Below, one piece after another: positions 16,926 through 26,355 of a DNA stretch of 64,000 nt. Positions within the stretch are counted from its first letter, which is position 1. Each line of letters begins with the position of its first letter. The translations under genes were made by a program, and so were the position numbers. Source of the stretch: CAYPHA01 sp964410215 (GTDB taxonomy: Bacteria > Calditrichota > Calditrichia > Calditrichales > CAYPHA01); contig CAYPHA010000001.1 of the NCBI GenBank assembly GCA_964410215.1, forward strand, positions 1 through 64,000, in the 5' to 3' direction. The notes beneath the pieces are model-generated. The model was not told the origin of the DNA and searched no databases. It saw nothing but the letters and a program-made list of their open reading frames with translations.

Positions 16926-18566
16926 CTATTTCAGTAATGACATTTTCTTCGATACAACCTGATTACCGGAAACGAGTTTATAAATATAGACTCCGGAAGA
17001 CAGATTGCTGCCGTCAAAAGCAACTTTATGAACACCGGCTTTCATGTCTCCGCTGATAAGCGTGGCAACTTCCTGTCCAAGCATATTGTATACGCTCAGT
17101 GTGGTCTGACCGGCTTTTTCAAGCGAAAATTCGATTTCCGTTGTCGGGTTGAACGGATTCGGATAATTCTGTTTCAGATAGAATTTATGCGCTATGATAT
17201 TCTTGTCTTCGAGTCCGGTACTTCCCTGAACGGTGATCATGTCCATTCCGGGCGTGGTGAAGCTGTTTTCCCCGGTTCCCGGTGAAATAACCATCCAGCG
17301 TTCATTCGTATAATCCATTGTGTACACATTTCCTACCAGGTCAAATGCCACATCAACCGGACGTGAGGTGATACCGGAAATTGTATCGACGAAAGCGCCC
17401 GTGGTCATATCGAACATAACGATCTGTCCGTCATAGTAATGGGCATATGCAACGATATTGCCCGGTTCCCACAATCCGATTCCATACGAGCCGGTCCATT
17501 TACTGATGTCTGCAGTCCAGAGTGTATCACTCAGTGTGTAAGGTGTATCAACGCCGGCATGGGAAGGATACTTTAACAGAGCATAGGCCTGGTTGGCGCC
17601 CCACCTGAATTCGTTAAAATAGACATTGCCTTCGCTGTCAAGTTCAACATCGTATTGGTAGAACAGGCCGCTCGGACGATGAATAATCGTATCGCCCAAA
17701 CCGTCAACAAATTCATCCGTACCGATTAAATATTCCTTGATACCGGTATAGGCACCATAATGACCATCGGCCGTGTAGATCGCACGATCTTCGCCGGTTC
17801 CATCTACCCAGATTGCCGGAATCCACTGACCTTCATCACGATTGGTTTCGTCAAAAAGCTGGATGGTGGATTCGCTGTTGATATCCTGATCGAACTGCCA
17901 TGCGATGTCGTTACCGAAATCGGAAACATAAACAGCGTCATCTTCACCAACCAGAATTTTATTCGGTGATGCGCTGCTTCCATCATTCCAGTCAGCATCA
18001 CCACCTGAAAATCCAACCGGTGTTTGATCGGCATCATACATGAACATACCGCGTTCCTGGTCCAGAATCAGACCGCTTTTTACCCATCCCAGTGTGTCAA
18101 AACCATTTGTTACGAAAATGCGGCCAAAATGAGGGCTGTCCAGGTTATTGTTTATCGCAATACCTCTCGGCGCATAGATAATATTTTTCAGGGTATCGGT
18201 GCTCAGGCTGGTCCATTCGGTATAACCACTGTCGGTTGGTGTTACCATGAACGTATAATCACCGTTGCCAACATTGGCACCTTCATCATCTTTACCGTCC
18301 CATTCAACCATGTTTTCACCTGCAACGCCATTTTCGAGGGTTAAGGTGCGGACCAATTGTTCTTCGCTGTCATAAATTTCAACGGCAACACCCAACCGGG
18401 CATCTTCGTTCAGCACAAAACTGATTGTAGTCGATTCTGAGCTGCCCACATCGATTGTAGTTGCGCTTACGGCCAGTTTGGAGGCAAATACATTTGCCCA
18501 TGCACTGCCTGCTGCAAGAAACAGCGTAAGCATAAATACGGTCACAAAAATAGTAAGTTTGCGCAT
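16926..18566 (-). CDS. Secreted beta-propeller protein with FlgD-like Ig and T9SS sorting domains
   Basis: 546 residues; AGGAG before the ATG and a signal peptide 1-24 ending SAWA. Residues about 35-115 are a FlgD-type Ig domain (YDSEEQLVRTL, MVEWDGKDDEG, GDYTFMVTP). Residues about 130-450 form an NHL/SMP-30-like propeller with repeats such as VTNGFDTLG, VYVSDFGNDIA, VYFNEFRWG and VYTMDYTNE. The end (NYPNPFNPTTEIEF to KKMSLLK) is the sorting domain. No enzymatic motif is seen, so binding of ligand or polymer is the likely job. A terminator follows. It lies between the TonB/PorV unit and the hydrolase units. Confidence 0.84.
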   Translation of the reverse strand: MRKLTIFVTVFMLTLFLAAGSAWANVFASKLAVSATTIDVGSSESTTISFVLNEDARLGVAVEIYDSEEQLVRTLTLENGVAGENMVEWDGKDDEGANVGNGDYTFMVTPTDSGYTEWTSLSTDTLKNIIYAPRGIAINNNLDSPHFGRIFVTNGFDTLGWVKSGLILDQERGMFMYDADQTPVGFSGGDADWNDGSSASPNKILVGEDDAVYVSDFGNDIAWQFDQDINSESTIQLFDETNRDEGQWIPAIWVDGTGEDRAIYTADGHYGAYTGIKEYLIGTDEFVDGLGDTIIHRPSGLFYQYDVELDSEGNVYFNEFRWGANQAYALLKYPSHAGVDTPYTLSDTLWTADISKWTGSYGIGLWEPGNIVAYAHYYDGQIVMFDMTTGAFVDTISGITSRPVDVAFDLVGNVYTMDYTNERWMVISPGTGENSFTTPGMDMITVQGSTGLEDKNIIAHKFYLKQNYPNPFNPTTEIEFSLEKAGQTTLSVYNMLGQEVATLISGDMKAGVHKVAFDGSNLSSGVYIYKLVSGNQVVSKKMSLLK

Positions 18567-18625
18567 AGTGACTTCTCCTAATTAGTTAATTTGAACTGTT
18601 ACATGAAAAAAAACAAAAAACTTAT

Positions 18626-18642
18626 AATGTCCTTACCTCCTT
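18626..18642 (-). promoter_or_regulatory. Perfect Shine-Dalgarno with no canonical start
   Basis: In the 111-base gap upstream of the propeller gene the minus strand carries AAGGAGGT, a full match to the 16S 3' end, then six bases and ATT. Read from ATT, the frame is ten codons ending at TAA and is rich in phenylalanine. It could be a leader peptide from a rare start, a ribosome standby site, or the relic of a lost gene. Confidence 0.3.
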
Positions 18643-18677
18643 TGCTTTTGTTAGTTTCACTGAACATGAATTGATTA

Positions 18678-19946
18678 TTACATTTCTCCTCTTCCGTAAG
18701 ACGGGGCCCCCTGTCTCTGTGTGTCCACTCTCAGTATCGTTGCCGTTTTAACCAGTTCACCGACAATATCATCCGCACTTACTTCATACACACCACGCCG
18801 GCAAATATACATATTCGTTCCTTCATACGGCCCCCAAACCAGGGACAGGGTCTGTTTATCCGAATCAAATAATTCCGGGTACAAAGGAGAAAACGACCCG
18901 CCGCCCGGTTCGACAACGTGGAGCGCTGCGTCGGTGTTTGCTGAAATATAGAGGTACCCATCCGCACTGAATTTCATACCGGTAACTTCTAACATCGTTC
19001 CAAATGAAGACATATCCACATATTCCGTCTCAGCACTCAGGGAATCGGCAGAAATAATATCCTTTTTATATATTTTTACGAGCGAATCCCTCGCTGCAGC
19101 TATATAAAGTGCATTGTCATAAACCGTGACCGCGTAAGCGGCTCCTTCAAACGGAAAACTTTTGAGGTCCTTATCCTGCGTAACCCGGTTTATTTCGTCA
19201 TCATCCGTACCAACCAGCCAGACATTGAGATCGCTGTCGAAATCGAAATCCGTCCTGTCACTACCCAGTCCTGATGGCGACCACCGGTCCGCGTCGCCAC
19301 CGCCTGCAGGGTAGTTATAGAGCGATTTACGTGAGCCGTAAAGGGCATAAATTTCATCATTCGGCCCCATCTTGATGGATGAATAAATCCGGATATCGCC
19401 GATACGTTGCGGTTCACCACCCTTTGGCAAGTAGTAAAGCCCTTCATAATCAAATTCTTCTTCCGAGTTCTCTTTCAGAAAGGTATAATACAGATTGCCA
19501 TCACGGTCACATGCAATCTGTTGCGGCTGCTCTATAAAATCTTTTCGTTCATAATTGAATTCATAAATGGTTTCTACGGCCGGATAGAGTTTATATTCTC
19601 TGGTATTACTAAATAATTCAGCGCCGTGAACGGCAATTTTTATGTTAATTGAATCGCCGATCAGATTAGGTGACTTAACCTGCAGCATTGTTTCAGAAGC
19701 ATCCAGAACTGTTCCCTGCGATTTATTGAAATAAACGAAATTCTGGTGCGGATTCGGTGAAAAATTCTGACCCTCAATGGTAATCACACCTATACCCGCA
19801 AAGGCACTGTCCGGACTCAGGGTAGAGATCTGCGGAGGTTCGCCGGGTGGTGTCCAGTTCGGGTCATACAGGCTGGGTTCCGGGTCATCTGAGCAACTTA
19901 AAATAAAAAATAATATGAGCACCGATATCATGTAAGCCTTTTTCAT
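18678..19946 (-). CDS. IPT/TIG-domain lipoprotein with propeller-like region
   Basis: 422 residues; lipoprotein signal with lipobox ILSC (Cys18). A proline-rich linker leads to an IPT/TIG domain at about 38-120 (PQISTLSPDSAFAGIG, ITIEGQNFSP, the classic opening of this Ig fold). Residues about 130-400 look like a beta-propeller: QQIACDRDGNLYYTF, IKMGPNDEIYALYG, DFDSDLNVWLVG and MKFSADGYLYISAN. TIG-propeller lipoproteins next to TonB receptors in Bacteroidota-like genomes often act as surface glycan-binding proteins, but that role is inferred here. AAGGAG precedes the ATG. It ends the unit that begins at 33910, 45 bases after the PorV-like gene. Confidence 0.8.
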   Translation of the reverse strand: MKKAYMISVLILFFILSCSDDPEPSLYDPNWTPPGEPPQISTLSPDSAFAGIGVITIEGQNFSPNPHQNFVYFNKSQGTVLDASETMLQVKSPNLIGDSINIKIAVHGAELFSNTREYKLYPAVETIYEFNYERKDFIEQPQQIACDRDGNLYYTFLKENSEEEFDYEGLYYLPKGGEPQRIGDIRIYSSIKMGPNDEIYALYGSRKSLYNYPAGGGDADRWSPSGLGSDRTDFDFDSDLNVWLVGTDDDEINRVTQDKDLKSFPFEGAAYAVTVYDNALYIAAARDSLVKIYKKDIISADSLSAETEYVDMSSFGTMLEVTGMKFSADGYLYISANTDAALHVVEPGGGSFSPLYPELFDSDKQTLSLVWGPYEGTNMYICRRGVYEVSADDIVGELVKTATILRVDTQRQGAPSYGRGEM

Positions 19947-19991
19947 ATTTTTACTCCTTTAAACTCCCTATATACGTAATATATATACATG

Positions 19992-21011
19992 TTACATGGA
20001 AAAATGTATTGACACTCTCTGAACATTATCGAACACACCGAACGGCGTATAAGCGTAATCAAAACCAAGACCGTATTTGCTGATTCCCAGTCCATAAGAT
20101 AAATTTGTTTCATCCATGTCTGAAACATATCCCAGTCGTAAAGCAAAACTTTCCAGCAACCTGTATTCAGCACCCATTTTGATATATTCCGGGTACGACC
20201 GGGGATGAACGGCATCCAGAGTGAAAAGCAATGTCTGATCTCTGTAATTTTCCGGTAAAAATTCCATAACATTATAAGAAAAACCAATACTGAAAGTCAG
20301 CGGCAGTTGAAAACCTTCCTCGGCATATTTGATTTCCTCGGAAAAATTCCTGACCGACATCCCAAAAACCAGACTCCTGAAACCTGTTTTATAAACCGTT
20401 CCGAAATCAAAGGCCATGACCGATTTATCCATGGAATCCATCACGTTTGTATCTTCTTCCAGTGAAATGGATCGAAGTGCCGGTCCCAGATACTGGGAGG
20501 CCATTTTAATCTGCCCGCCGATGGAAAAGCGGTTGGATAATTGCTTGGCATAACCGAGTCCCATCGCATAAGCGGAAGGATTGATGATACCGGTTTCCAT
20601 GTAACCCTGTTCATTGTCTGCCCGGATTGTACCTTCAACATCACCGTAATCGACCATCAGAATGCTCAACCCGACAACACCGTACTGGCCTCCAAAAGGT
20701 TTATAGGCCAGGGCGGATGCATTATGCGTAATATCCGCAATCCAGTTATTGCGACTGAACATCACATCAAAATCCATCTCCATTTCTGCAAGCATAGCAG
20801 GATTGGAAAGAATGGCACCTGAATAATTTGATACAGTTGTCATTGCCCCGGCTAATGCCGCTGTCCGTGCATCCGGATTTACGCTTAAAAACTGAAACCC
20901 GGTCTGAGCCAGCTTTTTTTGTGCGAAACCACCCTGGAACGTGATCAGCAGAATTGAACTTACCAGTAAAATTTTTTTAAATGTCATTCCTGAAAAGGCT
21001 CCAATTTTCAT
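19992..21011 (-). CDS. PorV/PorQ family outer-membrane protein, copy 2
   Basis: 339 residues, a predicted outer-membrane barrel. A signal peptide ends near QGGFA, then KLAQTGFQFLSVNPDARTAA, ALAGAMTTVS and AILSNPAMLAEM, the N-terminal hallmark of the PorV/PorQ (UPF0164) family. PorV acts as a shuttle that carries T9SS cargo to the attachment complex. The start is uncertain: the ATG at 21011 or the ATG at 20987, neither with ideal spacing. It is a diverged paralogue of the protein at 26356-27378, with the same order of motifs, including YGVVGLSILMVDYGD and the closing FGVFDNVQR. It follows the secreted 732-residue protein by 16 bases. Confidence 0.87.
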   Translation of the reverse strand: MKIGAFSGMTFKKILLVSSILLITFQGGFAQKKLAQTGFQFLSVNPDARTAALAGAMTTVSNYSGAILSNPAMLAEMEMDFDVMFSRNNWIADITHNASALAYKPFGGQYGVVGLSILMVDYGDVEGTIRADNEQGYMETGIINPSAYAMGLGYAKQLSNRFSIGGQIKMASQYLGPALRSISLEEDTNVMDSMDKSVMAFDFGTVYKTGFRSLVFGMSVRNFSEEIKYAEEGFQLPLTFSIGFSYNVMEFLPENYRDQTLLFTLDAVHPRSYPEYIKMGAEYRLLESFALRLGYVSDMDETNLSYGLGISKYGLGFDYAYTPFGVFDNVQRVSIHFSM

Positions 21012-21027
21012 AGTGTCATTTACATGA

Positions 21028-23226
21028 CTACCTGATGATGATTAATTTTTTATTGATAGAATCACCTTTACTCAGAATTAACTTGCCTGTCACGCGATCG
21101 TAAATATCTTTCGTTACTTTAATATGGGCAATATAGACGCCACTAACGACAACCTGACGGTAATCCGTAACCGAATTCCAGGCTTCATCGCCGCTTCCAT
21201 CGCGGTGCCGGATGGTTTTAATCAGGTCGCCTCTCTCCGTATAGATCTTAATATCACAATGTCCCGGAATATTATAAAACATAATTTTGTCAATCTCTTC
21301 CGGAAACTGCAGATTACGGGCTTTGATATAATAGGGGTTTGGTACAATGCGAATATTTTCCAGACTGGTTCCGGATTGACGCGTCAGATAAGCCGGTTCA
21401 GTCGTGCGTGTTACATACTTACTGCTGTGCAACGGACCGGAAGGATTGGCTGCCGTGTTGTTATTTTCACCACTGTTGAAAGCCACAATATAATAATAGT
21501 ATGACAAGCCCCGGACGGCATTGACATCATCGTACTGATGGACAATTGCCGGATTTTCCGTGCCCGCACCACAGGCAAACACCTGCTGATGCACGGTATC
21601 CGGCTTGCCGATGGCCCTGAATATTTTATATCCTCTGAAATCGGGTTCGTTTTCCGACGAGCTCGGATTCCACTTCAACGTAATTTTATCGCCGCCGGAA
21701 ATCACTTCAAAAATCGGCGGGGGCAATGGCGGCTGTGGTATTTCGAAATTCATATCGAAATTACGTTTTGCCCGGCTGAACGTTAGCAGGATGGAATCCT
21801 TACCGGTATATACCCATTTGTTTTTGAATTCATCCAGTTTATCATTCCCTGTAACGTCTGATCCGTCCGGCATCTCAAAAGGACCGTCAAATGACGGATC
21901 CGTATAGGCTTTTTTCCATAAACGCCCCACATTTTCACATGTGGTCCGGTCTAAACCGCTTATCCCTTCGACTTCTACAATACGAACACTGTCACCATGG
22001 TCAAGATCAAAAGGTCCATACTGAATCCAGATATTGGTCCCGGCACGATTACCATGCACACTCGATGGATCCAGGCGATGGGTGATCGAATTCAGATTGG
22101 TTTCATCGAAACGGTCGGTGCCCCCCTGTCGTTCCCAGGCGTTTCCTTCCAGCCATCGATAAATCACCTTCATCGGCGCCGGATCGGTCATATCGCCCAA
22201 CTGGGCGTTCGGAGGAATATCGCCGGCATGCCAGCCCAGTCTGGAAGGTTGATACGGATCGTCCGCTTTGTCATCGGCGGATTTATCCACATGCAATACG
22301 GCAATCCCGGCAAATTGCGGCGCACAGAGCCGCCCGTCCCTGGCGACATACGGACCGCCGATATTGTCAAACGAGTTGTTCACGTTCTGTCCCGCCCAGG
22401 TAAACGCACAGCGCAGCCATTCGACAATGGGATTGTTCGGATCGATAGATTCACCATAGTGATCAGGATAATTTTCACCCCTTCGTGACACCCAGCTATG
22501 CTGACCCCAGGATTGACCGCCTCCGATCCGGAATGAACCTTCCCGGGATACGCTGTATCTCTCATTATATCCGACGCGTACCCCTTTCAGGGGTGTTTCA
22601 AGTTCAATTTCATCATCGTAATCTGTATTTCCCGTATTTTTAAAAATAAACTCTTTAATGAAATAATTTTCGTGGTATTCCTGGCCGAAAGCATATACAC
22701 GCCGGGTCATGGTCAGCCCCATGGATGTATTCACGACATTGGTTACGATACGGTCAGGCACCTGATCCGGATTGATTTCATCGACATCGGGTGCATAGAT
22801 GGCATTCAGATCATTTCCATCAACATAAACCTTTGGAATTTCATATTTGGCACTTTGATGCAGTTCGACAGGGAACAGGGAAGATCCGACAAAATCGGCT
22901 CCAAAATAAAGGGCATAATTTTCCCAATCGTCACCATATGCATCGGTAAAATCCTGGCATCCCACCCACATGAATTTAATGACGGCATTATCCGAGTAAG
23001 CATATTCAGCGGGCCAGCGCAGTCCTTCATAATAGGAATTATTCCATGCGCGTTCCGAACCATAAGCCGTAAAATGGCTCTGCAGCGAACCAATTCGGAT
23101 ATAACGGGTATCTTTTGCCTGTACATCCTGAGCCAGCGCATTTCCGTTCATTAAGACAAACAATAAAAGGGAGCAGAATCCCATTACGCGTGAAAAGCTG
23201 ATGTTATTTTTAGTGTATCCTGGCAT
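21028..23226 (-). CDS. Secreted protein of unknown function, FnIII and variant sorting domain, copy 2
   Basis: About 732 residues from the ATG at 23226, chosen for its AAAGG site; a frame to 23253 overlaps the receptor stop. A signal peptide ends ALA near residue 33. The first 500 residues match no family I know, but are clearly paralogous to the protein at 27403-29535: shared GLRWPA, FTDAYGD, PVELHQSAK and PKVYVDG. Residues about 510-600 are FnIII-like. The C-terminus (IRIVPNPYYI, MFYNIPGHCDIKIYTERGDL, VVVSGVYIAHI) is a variant sorting domain with VPNPY in place of NPFNP. Its position between a TonB receptor and a PorV-like gene in both copies suggests a surface-exposed partner of the receptor. 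Confidence 0.78.
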   Translation of the reverse strand: MPGYTKNNISFSRVMGFCSLLLFVLMNGNALAQDVQAKDTRYIRIGSLQSHFTAYGSERAWNNSYYEGLRWPAEYAYSDNAVIKFMWVGCQDFTDAYGDDWENYALYFGADFVGSSLFPVELHQSAKYEIPKVYVDGNDLNAIYAPDVDEINPDQVPDRIVTNVVNTSMGLTMTRRVYAFGQEYHENYFIKEFIFKNTGNTDYDDEIELETPLKGVRVGYNERYSVSREGSFRIGGGQSWGQHSWVSRRGENYPDHYGESIDPNNPIVEWLRCAFTWAGQNVNNSFDNIGGPYVARDGRLCAPQFAGIAVLHVDKSADDKADDPYQPSRLGWHAGDIPPNAQLGDMTDPAPMKVIYRWLEGNAWERQGGTDRFDETNLNSITHRLDPSSVHGNRAGTNIWIQYGPFDLDHGDSVRIVEVEGISGLDRTTCENVGRLWKKAYTDPSFDGPFEMPDGSDVTGNDKLDEFKNKWVYTGKDSILLTFSRAKRNFDMNFEIPQPPLPPPIFEVISGGDKITLKWNPSSSENEPDFRGYKIFRAIGKPDTVHQQVFACGAGTENPAIVHQYDDVNAVRGLSYYYYIVAFNSGENNNTAANPSGPLHSSKYVTRTTEPAYLTRQSGTSLENIRIVPNPYYIKARNLQFPEEIDKIMFYNIPGHCDIKIYTERGDLIKTIRHRDGSGDEAWNSVTDYRQVVVSGVYIAHIKVTKDIYDRVTGKLILSKGDSINKKLIIIR

Positions 23227-23252
23227 GGTTAACCTTTTTTCGTCATGCACCA

Positions 23253-26200
23253 TTAAAAATGAATATTTATTCCTAATGAAATTTTGCGCGGGTTTAAAAA
23301 CGTCAATGCTTTAATATCCGGATTGTCTATGTAAGATTTGTCATCTTTCCGCTTTTTATTACGTGCAGTAATTTCAGGATCATTGTACGGATTGGGTTCC
23401 AGGGGATCATATGCGACGTTAGCGGGTCGGTAATCACCGACGCGGTCATCACCATGTTCAACACCCTTCTCCCAGGAAAAATTCAGCGATTCCAGATAAG
23501 GAATAAAATCATAGTTGTAGCTCGAAAATCCGGCGTAGTTCATATATTTCACATTAAAGACATTGGAAATATCTACAAAAAACTTCAAACCCAGATTCTT
23601 TAACTGAAGCATTTTGGAAAGACGCATATCGACATTGTGCCAGTCCCGCCATTGTATATTATCGACAACGCCGGTTTCAAATGGATCATACGTGGCATAG
23701 GTACCCGAACGCCAGTCAGCAAGGATATTCAAATTCCAGTTATTGAAGAAATTAAAATCCCCGAACGTTTTTCCAAAATCATCCGGCGTATGAAAATCAA
23801 GGCTGGCCCGTGCATAAGGCCGTGGATGCACCCGTGTCTGTTTCGGATTTATACGGTTATAATTGCGCTGTATCGTTGGATCCTCATAGTAATGAAGTAA
23901 TCCGAAATATCCGGAGGTCCGTACATCATAGGTATAGTTAATAAAACCGCTTACCCATCGTCCGACACGCTTGGAAAGTGTAATCTCTGCGCCCCGGATA
24001 TCCGCATAATTATTATTTTCCGGATATCCATAGTTAACGGAGTTATTAAAATTTGTATAATAAACAGAACCAATCTGATTTGTAATATCCTTATAATAGG
24101 CGGCTATTTTGAATAGGAAAATATCCAATACATTATGCTCATAACCCAGCTCGTATGCGACTGTTTTTTCCATATCCAGGTTGGGATTCCCCATGTACAT
24201 GATAAAACCGCTGTTTTCCCGTTGCAACCGGAATCGGTAGGAAGACGGTGGTTCGGCATAAAAGTGCCCGTAATTGAAATACAGTTTTGAGTTTTCCGTA
24301 ATGGGGTGGGAAACACCCAGTCTGGGGCTTATGTTGAAATGCGTTTTCGCGTCTTCCGCCGGTGCCTGATTTTCAACCGTATTCCCGTACCCTTCTTTAA
24401 AGAAATCATCAAATTTCTGGAGGTCATAACTATCGGCATTTGGATTTGAATAATCAAATCGGACACCCAGATTTGCAATAAATCCTTCATATTCCAGCTT
24501 ATCCTGAATATAGGCCCCGATACGTGTCGGAAAAACGTGATAAATCAGGCTCCTGTTCCAGGTATCTTTGGAAGGACTTTCAGAATAAGATTTAATATCA
24601 AAGTCATTATAGATAACACGCACTCCGGTTTTAACCTGGTTACGTTTATTAAGCTGGCTGGAAAAATTGAATTCGAACGTTGTGGTGGAGTTGACGGATT
24701 TATCTCTTCCCAGATTCATCCAGCCGCCCATGATCGTCCCGTCGATACTCTGATCACTGAACCCCCAGTAACCATAGGGTGCTTCATCGACTAAATAGCC
24801 CGGCACAGGCTCATATTTTTTTGTCGTATCCCGCGTTGCCATCTGATACGTATTATACCTGTTGATTTTGTATTGCAATTTGACATCGTAAAAAGTCCTG
24901 CTATTGATGGCGTGGGTAAATTTGGCGCCGATCATCGTCCGGTATATTTCAGTCGGGCTGTAATAACCGGGCATGTAGAGACTGGAAGCGTGGGCATATC
25001 CGGCCACTTCGGAAACACCCTGCAATACATGGCCGGTCGGGGTCGGATTCCAGTCATAAGGTGATACGGAAGTGACTTCTCCGTACAGGCCGGTCATCAC
25101 CAGTTTCATGGATGGCGATAAATCGGAAGTCACTTTCAACTGCGTGTGATGTTCCTGGTAACTGTCGGTCGCAAGCGGAAATACGAACATATTGCGTTCG
25201 TTGTAGTGTGACAGATAAAACCGGGCATTACCCAAATCTTCATTCAAGCTGGAAATCATTGACGGAAAAAGCGGTCCTCCGAAGCCAATATCCAGTACAT
25301 AGTCCGATTTTTCAATATCACCTTTGCGCCGGCGTTGCCATTCAAATAAACGCTTTGCTCCCAACGGTGTGAGATCATTCGACGGATCTTCATCCTGCAT
25401 GGTTTCGTCAGAAACGGCATTCCAGCCTTCGAAGCTGGGATACTGGCTGCGCGTGTAATCATCCCAGTTGCCATTCGCCGTACCGGTCCAGCACACTTCC
25501 GGATCCATATAGGGCCTGTTAAAATAGGAATTGGGATCATATAACGAAGGGCCGAAATGTTTCTGACGGATCAGGTCAATCCCGGGTAATTTATTAGTCA
25601 TGTAAGACACGGATGCATTATAGCGGTTTTTGGAACCCTCCCTGGTTACAACGTTAACCAGGCCGGAACGTGCATCACCATATTCCGCATTAAATCCGCC
25701 GGTCTGAATAGTGATTTCTTTAATTGAGTTGAGACTGACCGCCGTATAGGGAATATTCGAACGCTCATCATTTAAAGAAAGCCCGTCTACCATGAATACC
25801 GTTTCATCGGCACCCCCGCCGCGGACAATAATACCCTGTGTACCCATCTCTATTCCGGCTTGCAGGGTCAGGGCCTGATCCACCGTTTGAACAGGAAGAT
25901 TGGCAATGGTTTCCGCTTCAATATTCATCTGAGAATTGGAGATATCCTGAACAACGGCCGGACGGTCCGCTTCCACAACGACGGTTTCACCTTCGATTAT
26001 CTGCGATTTCAGGGCAATGTCCACCCGCGTTGTAAGGTCAATTTTAACGACGACATCGTGAACCGTATGCTCTGCATACCCGACATAATTCACTTTCAGA
26101 TTGTACGTTCCGGCCGGTACATTGAGCATGACGAAAAAGCCATCCAGATCTGTCGCCGAACCAATCCGTGTATCCTCCAGATAGACATTCACGCCCCCCA

Positions 26201-26324
26201 GGGGGGTTCCGGTCTGGTCATCGGTGATGGTACCGGCGATTTTACCCGAAGTACTCGCCTGAAGAGGGATGCTCCAGACGCACGCCATAACTAATAATGA
26301 TCGTAAAAAAATCTTCCTTATCAT
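23253..26324 (-). CDS. TonB-dependent receptor with carboxypeptidase-like regulatory domain, copy 2
   Basis: 1023 residues; AGGAT before the ATG, signal peptide about 1-23. Residues 26-105 are a carboxypeptidase-regulatory-like domain (GKIAGTITDDQTGTPLGGVN, YNLKVNYVGYAEH). Residues about 115-235 are the plug (VVQDISNSQMNIEAETI, GIIVRGGGADETVFMVDG, FNAEYGDARSGLVNVVTREG). The rest is a 22-strand-type barrel ending in a terminal phenylalanine (ISLGINIHF), the usual outer-membrane signature. Such receptors import ligands too large for porins with energy from TonB-ExbBD. No SusD-like partner is adjacent; the secreted 732-residue protein follows instead. The substrate is unknown; products of the downstream hydrolases are the natural hypothesis. 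Confidence 0.92.
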   Translation of the reverse strand: MIRKIFLRSLLVMACVWSIPLQASTSGKIAGTITDDQTGTPLGGVNVYLEDTRIGSATDLDGFFVMLNVPAGTYNLKVNYVGYAEHTVHDVVVKIDLTTRVDIALKSQIIEGETVVVEADRPAVVQDISNSQMNIEAETIANLPVQTVDQALTLQAGIEMGTQGIIVRGGGADETVFMVDGLSLNDERSNIPYTAVSLNSIKEITIQTGGFNAEYGDARSGLVNVVTREGSKNRYNASVSYMTNKLPGIDLIRQKHFGPSLYDPNSYFNRPYMDPEVCWTGTANGNWDDYTRSQYPSFEGWNAVSDETMQDEDPSNDLTPLGAKRLFEWQRRRKGDIEKSDYVLDIGFGGPLFPSMISSLNEDLGNARFYLSHYNERNMFVFPLATDSYQEHHTQLKVTSDLSPSMKLVMTGLYGEVTSVSPYDWNPTPTGHVLQGVSEVAGYAHASSLYMPGYYSPTEIYRTMIGAKFTHAINSRTFYDVKLQYKINRYNTYQMATRDTTKKYEPVPGYLVDEAPYGYWGFSDQSIDGTIMGGWMNLGRDKSVNSTTTFEFNFSSQLNKRNQVKTGVRVIYNDFDIKSYSESPSKDTWNRSLIYHVFPTRIGAYIQDKLEYEGFIANLGVRFDYSNPNADSYDLQKFDDFFKEGYGNTVENQAPAEDAKTHFNISPRLGVSHPITENSKLYFNYGHFYAEPPSSYRFRLQRENSGFIMYMGNPNLDMEKTVAYELGYEHNVLDIFLFKIAAYYKDITNQIGSVYYTNFNNSVNYGYPENNNYADIRGAEITLSKRVGRWVSGFINYTYDVRTSGYFGLLHYYEDPTIQRNYNRINPKQTRVHPRPYARASLDFHTPDDFGKTFGDFNFFNNWNLNILADWRSGTYATYDPFETGVVDNIQWRDWHNVDMRLSKMLQLKNLGLKFFVDISNVFNVKYMNYAGFSSYNYDFIPYLESLNFSWEKGVEHGDDRVGDYRPANVAYDPLEPNPYNDPEITARNKKRKDDKSYIDNPDIKALTFLNPRKISLGINIHF

Positions 26325-26355
26325 GACACATCCTAAAAATTAGGCGTTTTGCTAT

